Assembly (NCBI GenBank): GCA_902729315.2
Contig: LR746266.1
Span: forward strand, 3,978,759 to 4,042,758
Length of the DNA stretch: 64,000 bases
Direction: 5' to 3'
From: Spirodela intermedia
Lineage: Eukaryota > Streptophyta > Magnoliopsida > Alismatales > Araceae
Part shown: positions 33,893-46,387 of the stretch, in pieces
Numbering within the stretch: position 1 is the first letter of the stretch
How the letters are laid out: each line of letters begins with the position of its first letter
Position numbers and translations under genes: made by a program
Notes under the pieces: generated by a model
The model's input: only the letters and a program-made list of their open reading frames with translations
Told to the model about the DNA's origin: nothing
The model's database searches: none

Positions 33893-36800
33893 TTACTTGT
33901 CGATGTCACTCAGGAAGTTCCCCAGCAGCCTCTGGTCGAAGATCATCTTCGGCACCTGAAAACCCGAAAGCTCGGATTTTTATAAGAGGTTGCCCATCGG
34001 ATGTGAATTCCAGAGTGAGAGAGATTCGTGACGAGCCCGACGCACCTTGTCTCCGAAGAAGATCTTGGAGTTGTTGGCGATGGCTTCAATAAACTTGAGC
34101 TCGAGAAACTCGGGTGTCAGCTTCAACCTGTTAGCTTCCGCTTCTCTCATTGCTCTGATCAAGGAGGATTAAACCGTGTTAAGCAGACCATCAGAATCGG
34201 GTTCTGATCCCAACCTCAGCCTCCAACTACCGTCTGCAGAAACAATATATAGATATGTATACACATACACTAACTATACAGCCCATAAATAGCACAAAAA
34301 GATGATTTTGGCCGATAATCTGACTAGAAATTTCCGATATAGGATGACCCATGTTGAATGGATTCAACATGTTCTGGGCCAAATAACAACGTATAATGGG
34401 CTCAGTGGCCCAGACGGGCACAACATCTAGGATCGGCCAAATGATAACGATCTTGCACCTAATCCACTATTCTAGTAAGAGGGTAGAGAGCTAGGACGAA
34501 CCTGTAAAAGCTAGCATCTGCCAGGCTCTTCTCACGGGCCAAGTACACTTCATTTTCAACCTCCTGTTGTCTCTTTGCGCTGATCTTCTCCATCACCTTC
34601 TGCTCCATCAGAATCCTGCTCACCTCAGAATTCTTCTCCGCCTCTGCCAAAGCCATTTTTTTCTGGGTCTCGGCTTCCTTCTCTGCTACCTTCTGTTTCT
34701 CGATGGCAATCAAGACCTGTAACAGTGTAGGTAATCATGTATTTTCTCAATACATAGATCTAGACGCCAGGGATTCCGGCTATACTACCCACTTTCCAAA
34801 TGCAGTCAAATTGATTAAAGCTTGATGAAAGGAGGTTCCGTCTCCTCTTCGCAACTGAAAGCAAACCATTGATTTAATGCTGGATGGTTCATTTACAACA
34901 GGCCCTATGGTGGAGCTTAGAAGATGTCATATACGAGGCATACTTTCACAAGAAACCGACACGGACTGCAATTAATCTTCTCACAGTATAAATTTTAGAG
35001 CACGTTATAATAAAGATACCCAGAAACGGAAAAAATCTGAACTTTTTACAGGCATAAGATCCTTTTTTTAATGGCTTTTTCATTCGGAGAGATGGGATAT
35101 ACTTCTAATTCCCTTGACTCTTCACCGGGCAGAAAAAAAGGGGTAATTGCCTGGTCTATATGCTTTAAAGAAGCTTGAAAACGCTACCCCAGTGGCCCGA
35201 CTTTTGATTATTAGGTTGTCCTCTGAATTCTCCTTTGACATCGCATTATGTGATGATCATCGCTTCATCTATTAGGAAACATGATGCGCCCCTTCCTCAG
35301 AGAGGAAAAACTTAGAAAAGGCACATACTCCACATTATAATTTGTTCCAACGAAAAATTAACTTGAACAGAATAAAGAATCAAAGATTCTGAAAGAGACA
35401 TTACACAGGGCTGTAATAGGAATACCTTTGTGCGTTCCTCCTCCATCTGCTCAAAATTTCTCTTCACACTATCTGGGATAGTTGGTTTTGTGACACGAAC
35501 ACTGATGATTTGTATACCAGGTGCATAGCGTGTACAATCAATTTGAATTGCTTCCTTCATCTTCTCATCTATCTGGCATCACTTCTATTTAGTAAGACTT
35601 TATAGCATAACACCACGCTGAGTTGACAAGAGGAAAATTTGTGAGCTTGCCTGATCGAATACATCAATATAAACTTCTTGCAGAGAGTGCAAACTGCAAA
35701 ACTGGTTGATCTCGTGGTGAATCTTATCATATATCCATGTTTTGTCGTACTTGACACCATAGTTGAGCAATGTCTCGTATACATATTCCTTGCGGAGACG
35801 ATTCACAACCTGGACAAAGAACAAGTTATTATGTTAGAAAAACGACCAGACCTTTTTTTATTATTATTACCGCGTGTAACTCAGCTAAGGAAAGTCAGAT
35901 TGGCTGGAAAAGACCACCTCTATCTTTCCGAAGCTTATCATAACACCGCCCTTTGTACCACATGGGATATCTCTCACCTAGTTGTCCACATTAGCAAACA
36001 AACAATTATACCCGCAAGTTTTTTTCTTGTGACAGCCAGATCCGGGGTTTGATGAAAGGACAACTATTTACCTCATCTGTTTGAATTGTCACTTGAATAG
36101 GCTCAAACTGGGTGACTAAAGGCAGTTTCCAATGAAAACCTACAAGCAATGGGAATCATAATCTTATAAGAAACCTAAAAATAGGATTTCAAAGAAAATT
36201 ACGAGCTGATTTTAACATTACCTGGATCGGTAATTGTTTTCAGAAGAGCACCACCCCTCCAATAGACACCAACATGGCCTTCGGGAATTTGATGCAAAAT
36301 AGAAAACCCACCATTTGGCGTTGACATAGAAGACGAAAACACCAGCTGTGAACATTACCATGTGAACTGTGATATATCATCTTGCGTCTATGAGAGGGCA
36401 CGTTAAATGGTCAGTAAATCCTACCATATTTCAAGTGTAAATAATTATATCATCAGTTGGGAAACTTCTCGGTTATATCTTTTCTTCTTTTCCAGAACAT
36501 GTTACTGTAGTTTTCTCCATGTGACTTTGTGAAATGTGGAAGCAAAGATGGATTAAGTTCTTCATGCGTGTTTTTTTAAACGATGAAAGTGCCTCTCCCA
36601 AACACGATTTTAAAGTTGAAACAGATTTCCGTTCTATTTCTTACCTGCAGCAAAGAGAAAGCTGAAGGACCATTCACCATCTTGAGGCATGCCAAATCAG
36701 TTATCATTTCTCAGGTCATCACATTCGATGCTTAATTCCTCCACCGTTCATAGGAAGAATGACAATTTATTAATTATGAGCTGCATTCCCTACACTGCTA

Positions 36801-38467
36801 ACGATATTTTGGATTGTATGGGACAGAGAACATTCACATAATTCGGTGTTTTGCTTGAAATATGTTGTATAATTGACTAGACAGAAAGAGCACATGCTGA
36901 TTCATTTTATAACTGGAGAGAGAACATGCTAATGAAGTCTATAAAAGCTCATGCAATTTAAAACTAGAACCCTGCTCTCACTAGTAGGTACCTATAGGAG
37001 TTCGTTCTCCCAAACATCCCTCAAAAATCCCATTTAGTTTAATAAAAGCAGAAAAAAAGATAAAAGTAAAGGAACATGAAACAAGACAGAAAAAACCAGC
37101 AAGATTTTTCCTTATTTGTTCCTGAGGACCAGTGGTTACTTGGACGACAGTTTTACGGATCAAACCTTCATTAAAATGATCCATATCTATTTAGATACCT
37201 CAAAGAAAGCTGTTTTTCGATTGAAGATTCCTTAGAACAGTGCAAATCCTTAGAACACAGTACATATTGACATAAAAGGTTCGAAAAATTTTGCTTTAAT
37301 TAAACCATTGGTAGTCATATTACCATCCAGATTTTTTTGTCATACTACCCATGATAAGAGGACTAAACATTAAAAGGACACTATCTGGCGCAAGCATCTA
37401 ATATCCTTCCGGTCAATGCCATACATATTTTCGAGATTCCAGTGGTAAATCCTCTTTAATGTATTGTTCCATCCCAAAACCCTTTAACGATAAACGTGAT
37501 CAATAATTTAGATTCACTTCATCAGTAAGTGACTAAAACAACTACACCTGCACACCCCTACACTCTTTAATGGAGGTGACGGGTTGGAAAAATAGAATAG
37601 TCTGTATCTAACACACTCCGCAGCTTCGAACACATAAGAAGAATACCTAATGTGATCAAATCTGTGAAAAAGTGCTTTTAAATGCGTGCTCTGACTGATC
37701 AGTTTGTGCCTTCTATCCAAGAGACTCAAACATTATGTCATTATTAATAATTCAGAAAACTATACGACTCCTACTTTCCACTCTTAGGGGATCCCATACT
37801 CGGTGATATAGAACATCTCGAAGAAGACTCTGCCTACCACCTCCCAGCAGTCGATCCCAAGAAAAACTATGATACAGGGGAAAACGATAACGCCTGGCAT
37901 TAAATAGAAGGAACAAACAGAGACAGAAACTCCAAGAAAATATGTGGCCTATGAATCTCACTCCTATTTAACCACCTACTCCACGACCAGTTTGTACCCA
38001 TAGTATGAAATTATTCGCTTCACCAACACACAGCACCAAAGGAAGTCAATCAAAAGCACCGCCCATTTGGGACGTTGTCGCAATGAGATAATCTCTGACC
38101 ATCTTCAGACGCTATGAATTCAATTCTTTGACGCATTTGCAGAGTATCTGAGAGAACTGTTTGTGGCATGTGCAGCACAAACCGAGCAATACCTAGCACG
38201 ATTTGCTCACTGCCGCTGAAAACACATTCGAAGACATTGATCACCCCGGTGGCCATAAATCATGCGTCGGCCCTAGAAGCATCCAGGATTAGAAGAGATC
38301 CAGGGGAGGATTACCATCGCGATTACGACCGCAAGAGACACCGCCCGCACAAGGATGGTGGAGAAATCGCCCCCCTCGGGAGGAGAATAATCCGGAGGAG
38401 GACAAGCCGGGGGAAGCGATACTTCCTGGTGCTGCTGCTGCGGCGGCGACTGCGGCTGCGCATCCAT
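33893..38467 (-). CDS. Erlin-like SPFH/Band 7 membrane protein
   Basis: Nine exons: 38315-38467, 36222-36345, 36072-36139, 35918-35977, 35651-35809, 35426-35572, 34502-34716, 34046-34154 and 33893-33955, totalling 365 residues. The N-terminus is Pro/Gln-rich, then comes a hydrophobic anchor ([14 protein letters not shown]). The SPFH/PHB domain starts at [18 protein letters not shown] and includes [33 protein letters not shown] and [21 protein letters not shown] long Glu/Lys/Ala coiled coil follows, then [20 protein letters not shown] and the C-terminal [10 protein letters not shown]. This matches plant erlin homologues (Arabidopsis At2g03510 as I recall). Animal erlins are ER proteins that form ring assemblies in lipid-raft-like domains and help degrade IP3 receptors; the plant role is less clear. 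Intron 5 (78 nt) starts with GC, not GT (CAG|GCAAGC). Intron 1 is long (1.97 kb). The start at 38467 is chosen because homologues begin with a short Pro-rich leader. Confidence 0.94.
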
Positions 38468-39608
38468 CACCCTTCCAAACGCACCGGCGACGTGTCGCCC
38501 AAGGAGCAGACAGCTTCGAAACCGCAGTGGTCCTCCTCTCACCCCGCCCCTCTCTTCTTTCGCCCTCGGGGGATTCCACTCCCTACAAGCGGGCGCCGGT
38601 CAATTTGCAACCGAGGTGCTTGCCGGTCAGCGCATCGACGCGTCCCTCTCCCCCCAAAACTCTGCCGGTTCTCCCCCCGACATGTGCGACAAGAAATGCC
38701 GGATATACATTAGTACCTTCGTTATATCCTCTGAACAGCTTTTCAACTTTGATTCTACGCCAATCACTTTCAGAGCGACTAATCAATCAGCCGACGGCGT
38801 CCAAGTACGATACAAGTCACTCCCAGTTCTCCCTCGCAGCTCAGCAGGGTCCGTCCGTCCTTTCTACAGAGTGAATCGACAAAACAACAGTAGAAGCCTG
38901 GTCCCATCCCTCGAACTCAGACAGAAAGTTGCAGTCGGTCCAAGATCTATGCCGGTGAATTCTAGCTTAATCATAGATATTATACTCACACTCACTGGAT
39001 ATTATAATCTGCAGTAAAGTAGTGATTTTGTATGAATGATAATCACCTTAAAATGATCAGTAACACTTGTTGCATGTCGTATATGATGATACTATTTTCC
39101 GACAGCGGGGTGATGTAATAAAAACCTTCGATTCTTTAAATTCCACACCATAGCGTAACTTCCATGAATCGAATGCTCCGAACTTCGTCAGAGGTCGCCA
39201 TCTAACATTTGTCCCTGGATGCGTTTCCTCTTAAGAACGAGGGACCGCCCCCGTTCAACGCGACAAGGCCAGTTGTCTGGAGCCTTCAAAAAGGACTGCG
39301 CCATTCCTTGTCACCAGTAGGGTTGCCGGGGGAGGATGTGACGAGTGCCCGAGAGGGAAGTCGTCGGTTGAATGTAGATCGTCCAGAAACGAGATCCGGC
39401 CAGGGGCAGAGATCTCACTTCGTTGCCCACCGCGGGGTTCGGCTGAGACTTGGACCACCCGATGGAAAAGATCCTTTTCGGGCTGTCGCGGTTGTTATAG
39501 TCCTCATTGGCTCCACGGTTACTCATTCAGCTTACCACCGATCGGCGAGAGCGAGGAGAAGAGGTGGGGGAAAGGGGGAAGGAGTGTTTGTGTTCAGATC
39601 GGTCAGGC
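38468..39608. promoter_or_regulatory. Shared upstream region, erlin (-) and hydrolase (+)
   Basis: About 1.1 kb separates the divergent ATGs. Both ends are GC-rich and the middle, around 38960-39180, is AT-rich, as expected for two 5' leaders around a bidirectional promoter. The open frames here have no recognisable domain. Confidence 0.55.
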
Positions 39609-42600
39609 ATGGCGATAATGCAGGTATCGGCGTCTCTGGGGGGACTCTTCCAACCTCGATCTTCCTTTTTGGGGACGGGGGTTTTCCCTGATTTTCTTCC
39701 AAGGGAGGTAGAGAAAATCAGGGATCCGCATGCGCGGGAGTTGGCGAAGAGGATCCAAAGGCTGCCCGTTCAGGTCAGTGCGAGGGAGAGCTCATGTGGT
39801 AGCTTGCATTTTGGCGTGGTTTAGTTACATATAATGTCGACTATTACTCGGCTGTCCGAAATGCTAGTTTCTGGTAGTGAAAGATATGACATTAGGAAAG
39901 GGTGGAAGATCATTAACCGAATATCACGGGAGGATCGGAAGAAATTATCCACCTTCCGGAAGAGGAGTAGTGAGGTATTTCCGTTGTAAACGAGGGATCT
40001 GTAAAGTTTTGTGAGATTGAACTCTTGGGGAGAACATTATCCTTGTTGCATCTTTTTCACTTTATAATGTTGAAACATGAATTGCTTAAAATCTCTACGA
40101 CTTTTGTCGAGAATCGGCAAAAATTCTGGAATGTTATCTTTCAACTTTTTAATCTGACACTTGGAGCAAATTCAGGTTAGCTTCTCGGAAAGCTCTATTT
40201 TGAGCAGTTGCGTCAAACCTCTGCAGCGGAGCGAATCTAGGCCACTCGTTCTCCTTCATGGTTTCGACAGGTCTGTTCCCGACATGTATAGAAGTGCTAG
40301 TCTCTCTCGATGGCTTCTTTTTTCTGCGATTGTTCGTTTGTTATGCTGTGAAAGACGGGAAGAATCCGGTGGTCAGTGTTTGATTCTGAGACTAGATTTT
40401 ATGGGATCGTCTAATGTCAAAGCAAGAAAATCAGTTTAAAGGGGAAAAGGGAGAGAGTTGATAATGAACGACATCTTCAGTATTGAAGAAAAATAAAATA
40501 TAAGAGAGGATAACGACTTAGCAAAGTACGCCAGCAAAATTCAATTTGAACCTTTCGAGTGTGATGAATATCATTTATTTAATGCGACTGATGCAGATGT
40601 TAAGTTAATTCTTATAAATATCCGATTCGGCGGTTATGCTGAACTAATAAACTGTATCCTCGTCTTTCTCCCTATAAAGTCCCAGTTCTTCTTTGTCGGA
40701 ACAGTATGAAACTGGGATACCCTCCACCACTTTTTCTTTTTCAGAAGTGGGATTTGTACCCACGCCCACTTTGAAGGGCCAGTACTTGACTCTGGCATCT
40801 TTTAGTAAGCCATCCTGGCGGTTATAAAGTATATTGTTCATAATTATTTTGACTGTGGATAAATTGTTTATAAGCAGATATGCTGAATTATAAGGTGTCT
40901 TACTGAAAAATATATTTTAATTGGTGTTTATGATCAAATCTCTTTGGAACTGAGCTTCTTCACTGTCTTCTACCTGCCTAAGAACAACACATTTTGGTTA
41001 AGGTACTTATTCTCTAATGGTGGGGAAAGATGTGGAATATGTGCAATACCCAAGGTCTTTTTAGCATTCCAATGTCTAGAACCACAATAGGCAACTGACT
41101 GAAGTTGGAATACGCTTGTGCATACCTGTGTGGTGAGTGATAAAAATTTCGCAAACAATGGTGTTGAAATGTACAACTGCGAGAGTAGTGTCCTCTGGTC
41201 GGGGTTTGAAATACTCTTGTATAGGCTGCGAATTCAGCATAACTGCATGTATTCATTCTTCATTCATTTCGTACCTTTTTGACATTTCTTCTGTAATGGT
41301 AACATTGTGGCTATTTTTTAGTGCTGAGCTTGCGTGTATCATTTTCTACAGTTCTTGCCTAGAATGGCGATATGCCTATCCATTACTTGAAAGTTCTGGC
41401 TTGGAGACATGGGCTTTGGATATCCTTGGATGGGGATTTTCTGATTTAGGTCAGTTGCCTTTTCTTTTCCCTGTATGCTTCTGAGCTTTGATAAAATAAA
41501 GGTTGATATTTTCTGCTGATTAGTGTCATCTCTCACTTCAATTCTTTTCATTTTACTTGTGACTGTTTTCAGAACCGCTACCATCTTCCAGTCTAACCGT
41601 AGCTGCTAAGCGTGAACATTTATACCAGGTACTGTGATGTTTATGTTAGCGTCTTTTTTGGTCAAGTTTTCAATGTAGTTCTACTTCCAAGTTTTCTCAT
41701 GTGCGCATCCAAATTACTCTGTATTGGTGACTGTGTCTTCACAATTTTCATCTGCAGTATTTATCCTCGTCTTCTTGAGCTATGTTTCTTTTTTCCTAAG
41801 TCTAAGTCTATCTCCTCTTTGATGTTAACCTATTAGACCATTCTTACTATGATCATGTTAGCACGCTATCAGTTAGTTGTGCTTAATACATATATCGTGT
41901 TACAGTTCTGGCGATTGTACATCAAAAAGCCTATGATATTGGTAGGTCCAAGCCTTGGTGCCGCTGTTGCAATCGATTTTGCAGCTCATTATCCCGAAGC
42001 GGTATGATCGTTGCTCTTACATTGCTTCACTTATGCTTTTTATCTTTTCTATTCAAAATGATGAATGAGATATTTGTCGAATTCATCCATCCCATTATAT
42101 CCTTTTATTTAAAAAGGCTTGCACAAAATCTTCAGATTATGAAATGTTATGCCGCTTTAAATGGTTCCTGGTATCCATCCCTTTATACATGTTAAAATCT
42201 AATATCTCTCTGTGCAATTTTCTTTTTCAGGTGTCGAAATTCATTTTTATTGGTGCTAGTGTATATGCTGAGGGCACTGGGGATCTTGCCAAATTACCCA
42301 GAGCCATTGCTTATGCTGGGGTGAGATACTTTTGGCAGCATGTTCTTGTATATGTGTTTCCAAATGCAAACACGCTGCTTGATGTTTTTTGGCCTTCCAT
42401 GGCTTACCTGATTTTTTATTATCACTTATGTCGCATGCATATCCGTGCCATTCGCATTTCTCATCAGTTTTTTGTGTTGGTTTTGTATTGCTTAATTTTC
42501 TTGATTTAACTTTGTTTTTCTTCAGGCTTCACTGTTGAAGAGCAAACCATTGCGTTACTATGCAAATTACTTGGCATACAGCGGTCCTCCTACCCTATCC

Positions 42601-44027
42601 TTCGTCGACTGGACAAATGTAAACGTCATCTCCGGTGTTGCTTCTCCCTATTACATTTTCATACATAAGTGCAGAGATGCATGATTTTGAATCTTATCAT
42701 ATGTGCAGGCCATCTTGACAGTATAGAGTCGTTTGGGATTTTCCGGCCTCTTTTAAACCTTCGGTTGCTTACTGGCTGTTCTTCACCTCGTGGTCATCTC
42801 TGCAGATGACAGTGCTTATTTCTATCCAAAGGGCATGCTGCAAAAGTACCCAGTGCTCACCTTCGCGTGTCATACGAAAACTATCTTTTTCCTCTTGTTG
42901 TTTCTAGATCTTTTCTCACTCTAGCCATGTGTCAGCCTGTGCCAACACTTAATACTCCGAATATGGCTATACAAGATACTTTCATCGACTAGAAAAGATG
43001 ATTCTTACCATCCATGCAATTTCATAAATTTTTTTATTTCAAAACATTTCTACCTAATTAGCGTTTTGATGTTTATTTTTTATAGATGAATTGCAATTTT
43101 CGCATTGATGCATGTTCATCAGAAACCTTGCTTTTGTCTGCACAGATTGGGCGTTTACACTGTCTGCTACCCTGGTGGGAGGACGCGACTGTTGATTTTA
43201 TGACTAGTGGGGGCTACAAAGTTAGTTCCCAGATTGAGAAGGTAGCGATGATATAATCTGGACTCGTTCATTCTGAAAGATGGGTCGGCAGTTCATGAAC
43301 ATCTGCATCATATGCCGAGATGTGAAAATCATGTTCTGATCTCGATATGCTCAGCATTTTATACGTGCTCTTGAGAGAGAAAGTCTCATTATGCCTCTTA
43401 GGCAGTCATCTTAGACCGGTGGTCTCGTTTTGCAGGTGAAAAAGAAAGCTCTCATCATCTGGGGGAAGGAAGACCGGATCATCAACACCAACCTAGCACT
43501 GGTCAGTTTACTGCGACTTTCTCACCCTCTGTTTTGCCGGAATTACTCTCACGGGCTTAGAATATGCTTGATGAAATGGACGCATGAAAGGATATGGGGG
43601 CGTCATTCTGAAAATAGCTTCTGGAAGCAAACGATTCGTCCTAGCTTGATTTCTGATTTCTAAACTACGTGGAGAATTCGGGTAAACCTTGAAAGTAAAC
43701 AAGCTACTTACTAAAAGCCTTTCCATATAGGGTAATAATAGTATCCTAATTCCCCTCTTCAATGCGTGGTTAAACCTGGGGCTTTATGGCAATCTCTGGG
43801 GAAGAGATCCCATAGAATGCAGTGTATTCATGATCTGTCTTCTTAGGATCCTCATGGAGCTCATGTGAATGACCTTGAATGACTTTGAATCTACGCAGAG
43901 ACTCCACCGCGATCTTCAGGATTCCATCTTGCATCAGATACCGGACTGTGGCCATCTTCCTCACGTGGAGAAGCCGGGCATCACAGCCCAGACGATCTTA
44001 AAATTCGTTCAGAGCGACCTCTGCTGA
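39609..44027 (+). CDS. Alpha/beta-hydrolase fold protein
   Basis: Ten exons: 39609-39773, 40176-40270, 41352-41449, 41573-41628, 41906-42001, 42231-42320, 42526-42618, 43146-43241, 43436-43501 and 43899-44027, totalling 327 residues. The N-terminal ~60 residues precede the fold (FLPREVEKIRDPHARELA) and could target an organelle, but no clear transit peptide is read. Then come PLVLLHGFD with the oxyanion-type HG, the strand and turn LDILGWGFSDL, the nucleophile elbow GPSLGAAVAIDFA (Gly-x-Ser-x-Gly), the cap region with LPWWEDATVDFM, ALIIWGKEDRII carrying the likely acidic residue, and DCGHLPHVEKP with the catalytic His. The triad appears intact. Relatives are uncharacterised plant hydrolases resembling epoxide hydrolase and meta-cleavage hydrolases. 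The substrate is unknown. The strand before the cap reads FIFIGAS where I recall LIDAS in relatives. Confidence 0.93.
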
Positions 44028-44639
44028 CTAGTGGACCTGCCCTCCCTTGCCCCCTCTCCCCTCTCACTGGTGTTGCCAGAGGTGGTCAATGCCTCTGATT
44101 GCCGGTTTATATGAAGGCAGAGGACGGCTCCTAGGTCCTGGTGAGGCGCAGGTATAAAAGTCAAAATTCCGTATTTTTCTAGGAAAGGGAATGATGAATT
44201 TGTCCTGTTTACTTCCATGGGTCTCTCGTCTTGCTGGTTTGGTTGGAAACATATCCTCCGTCCTATGAGAAAACTCCCCTCAGTGTTCCAGCCTGGGCCG
44301 TCAGTCAGGAAGGCCTGGCCGTTGACTTGGTGTGAGCGACCACGGTCGCTATATTCTTAAATATATGTATTCGAAAATATTTAACAAGTCTCATCCACGA
44401 AGTGGGATTTTCTCATAACTTACGCATTTTACAGTATAGAGCTCGACTCGATTATCCTCCCCGTAAGCACGTCACAAGATCTCCAGGTCAACGCCGGGGA
44501 CTTCAGAAGAGGAGGAAAGCGCAGAGCCATGCGGATACAAAACTCCCGTCTCCTTCTTCCTTTCCCATCCAGGCGTGGACCAACCGGATAGAACATACCG
44601 TCCCGGCGACTGCCGACGGCGCTCGGTTGGCGCGTGGCG
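44028..44639. other. Convergent 3' region between hydrolase and X8 gene
   Basis: About 600 bp between two convergent stops. It should contain both 3' untranslated regions. Open frames on both strands are short and share no family signature. Confidence 0.6.
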
Positions 44640-45095
44640 TCATGCGACTAATAAAGCCAAGACGGCAATGGCGATGGACAGGGATGGCGCACCCGCTCGT
44701 GCCGTTGGACGGTCGCCGGCGCTGGAGAAGGGTGTGAACGGGGGGGGGGGGGGGTTGCTTGCGGTGGGCCCGGCCGATATCCCGGTGTTGGCGGGGGGGC
44801 TCGCAACGCTGCAGAAGAAGAAGCAGAGAGGGAGTTTCAGTCGTCTAATTAATCCTTCAGCAACCACAGATGAGAAAAGAGAGGACGAGCCCGAGAAAAG
44901 TCCAGGCCGCCGCAGACGCTGAGGGAGATGGAGGGAGAACAGCGTCTCCTTGGAACGGGAGAATCGAGGAGAGAAGAGGAAGATGGATTTTTCTTCTTTT
45001 AACTCGGACGTACCTATTATCTGAGGGATACTGACAGCCAGAAGAACCTGCAAGATTGTTTAAGACCTTCAGCTTTTCACAAGTCTTTCCTTCCG

Positions 45096-45152
<57 letters not shown>

Positions 45153-45536
45153 CTGGGATCGACGGTGGTGTTCGTCGCGGTGCCTGAGAAGTCGCACGTC
45201 CCCGGCGCCCGGTTATTTTTCTGGAAATAGCTGTTGGTAGCGTAGGAACAGTGGGCTAGCAGCGAGTTGGGCAGGTAGCAAGCTCCGTTCGCGCTGATAG
45301 GGCTGCAGTCACCCCCATGTCCGCAGGCGTAGTCCAGGGCACTCTGGAGGGCATTGTCACTCGCATCGTTCCTACATATGCACCAAATCGCATCTTCCCA
45401 CAAGAAAACACCGAGGCTTCCCAAGGTGAGCAGTCGGATCACGGAAAGCGGAGAGAGAAGATCCTCGAGAAGGGATTCTCTCACCTGAACCGCCGGCGAT
45501 GCCCAAGATGAGCATCAACACCACCAGAATCGCCAT
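44640..45536 (-). CDS. X8-domain (CBM43) GPI-type protein, PDCB-like
   Basis: Four exons: 45485-45536, 45154-45393, 45014-45047 and 44640-44808, totalling 164 residues. The first 16 residues are a hydrophobic signal peptide (MAILVVLMLILGIAGG). The X8 domain starts at WCICRNDASDNALQSALDYA and keeps the expected cysteines through GGDC, GACY, AHCSY and GTCDF, with NNRAPG between. A short linker with SSSGCQYPSDN follows, then a Pro/Ser/Thr region and a hydrophobic tail SLSIAIAVLALLVA typical of a GPI-attachment signal. X8 proteins of this size bind callose at plasmodesmata (PDCB family); location and role here are inferred. The last exon contains a run of 15 C on the coding strand that encodes prolines; only this length keeps the frame into the GPI tail. 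Intron 2 is about half TC repeat. The gene is divergent from the helicase gene. Confidence 0.9.
45100..45149. repeat. (GA)n/(TC)n microsatellite inside an X8 intron
   Basis: About 25 AG units occupy nearly half of the 106-nt intron 2 of the X8 gene, starting a few bases after its donor. On the transcript this is a polypyrimidine tract, so length changes could affect splicing. Confidence 0.97.
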
Positions 45537-46387
45537 GGTCGTGGAGGCGATTGAAACGGAGGCGGAAGGTCCAGAGAAGTCCTTCTTCTCTCCTCTTCGG
45601 AGCCCTCTCTCTTGCAGGCAGACGACTGCAAGCGAAGGGAAGACGAGGAGGAAGAGAAGGAAAAAGGAGTGGGAAGAATCTTCATGGTGTTTTGGTCAAA
45701 ATTTGCTACGTCGGACGTTGATCTGTGGAGGCCCACTTAACTTGGACGGTCATAATGCCACGTCGGTGTATCCCAGTGCCCTCCGAAAGGGCCTGGTATT
45801 ATTTTGGTCCAAATGGGCCGGATACCCATAATGGCATCTATCAGATTAGAGGATAAAACTTACCGTTTTGTGTCTAGGAGTGCGGAGCCCCCAGCAGCGA
45901 TCACTCTTCGAGAGGTATATAGAGTATTCCTCGCGCCTGCATGCCCCATCGTTCACGTTCCGCGATTCTGCTCCAATCGAGTCGACAAATTTTCCTCTCC
46001 ATCACCGCCCCGCTGCTGGTCTCTCTGGGGAAAGAGCCCTAGGTTTTTCGTCGAGACTGGTGGAAGTCTCCTGCTGCGGCTGTGTGCGTGGTGTCCTCTT
46101 CCGGAGGTTCTGTTCCTGGCAATTTGAGAAATTCTCCTCTTATTTACTCCGTTCTTGCTCTCTCCGTCCATCTGTGTGTGTGTGTGTTTTCTGCGGTAAA
46201 AATCCTTGAGTTCTCATCGGTAATCAACGCGTCCATTGCTTCCCGGGCTATCTGTCGCTACCGGCGCTGTGCCAGAGGATCCCATCTATCGGGGGATTGA
46301 AACTAAAATCACAGGTTCGGACAGAAAAATTCAACGAACTTGAGGTTGACAAAGGACCACATTTCAAGCCTCGGAAATTGGAGGAGA
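45537..46387. promoter_or_regulatory. Shared upstream region, X8 gene (-) and helicase (+)
   Basis: About 850 bp between divergent start codons. A TATA-like word (GTATATAGAG) on the plus strand near 45915 would suit the helicase and imply a ~440-nt leader, possibly with a leader intron. A GT-rich stretch at about 46172-46186 is the only repeat. Confidence 0.5.

Noticed and set aside
38168-38713. 181-residue plus-strand frame over the erlin first exon
   Set aside because: It is the antisense shadow of the GC-rich erlin exon 1 and its upstream region.
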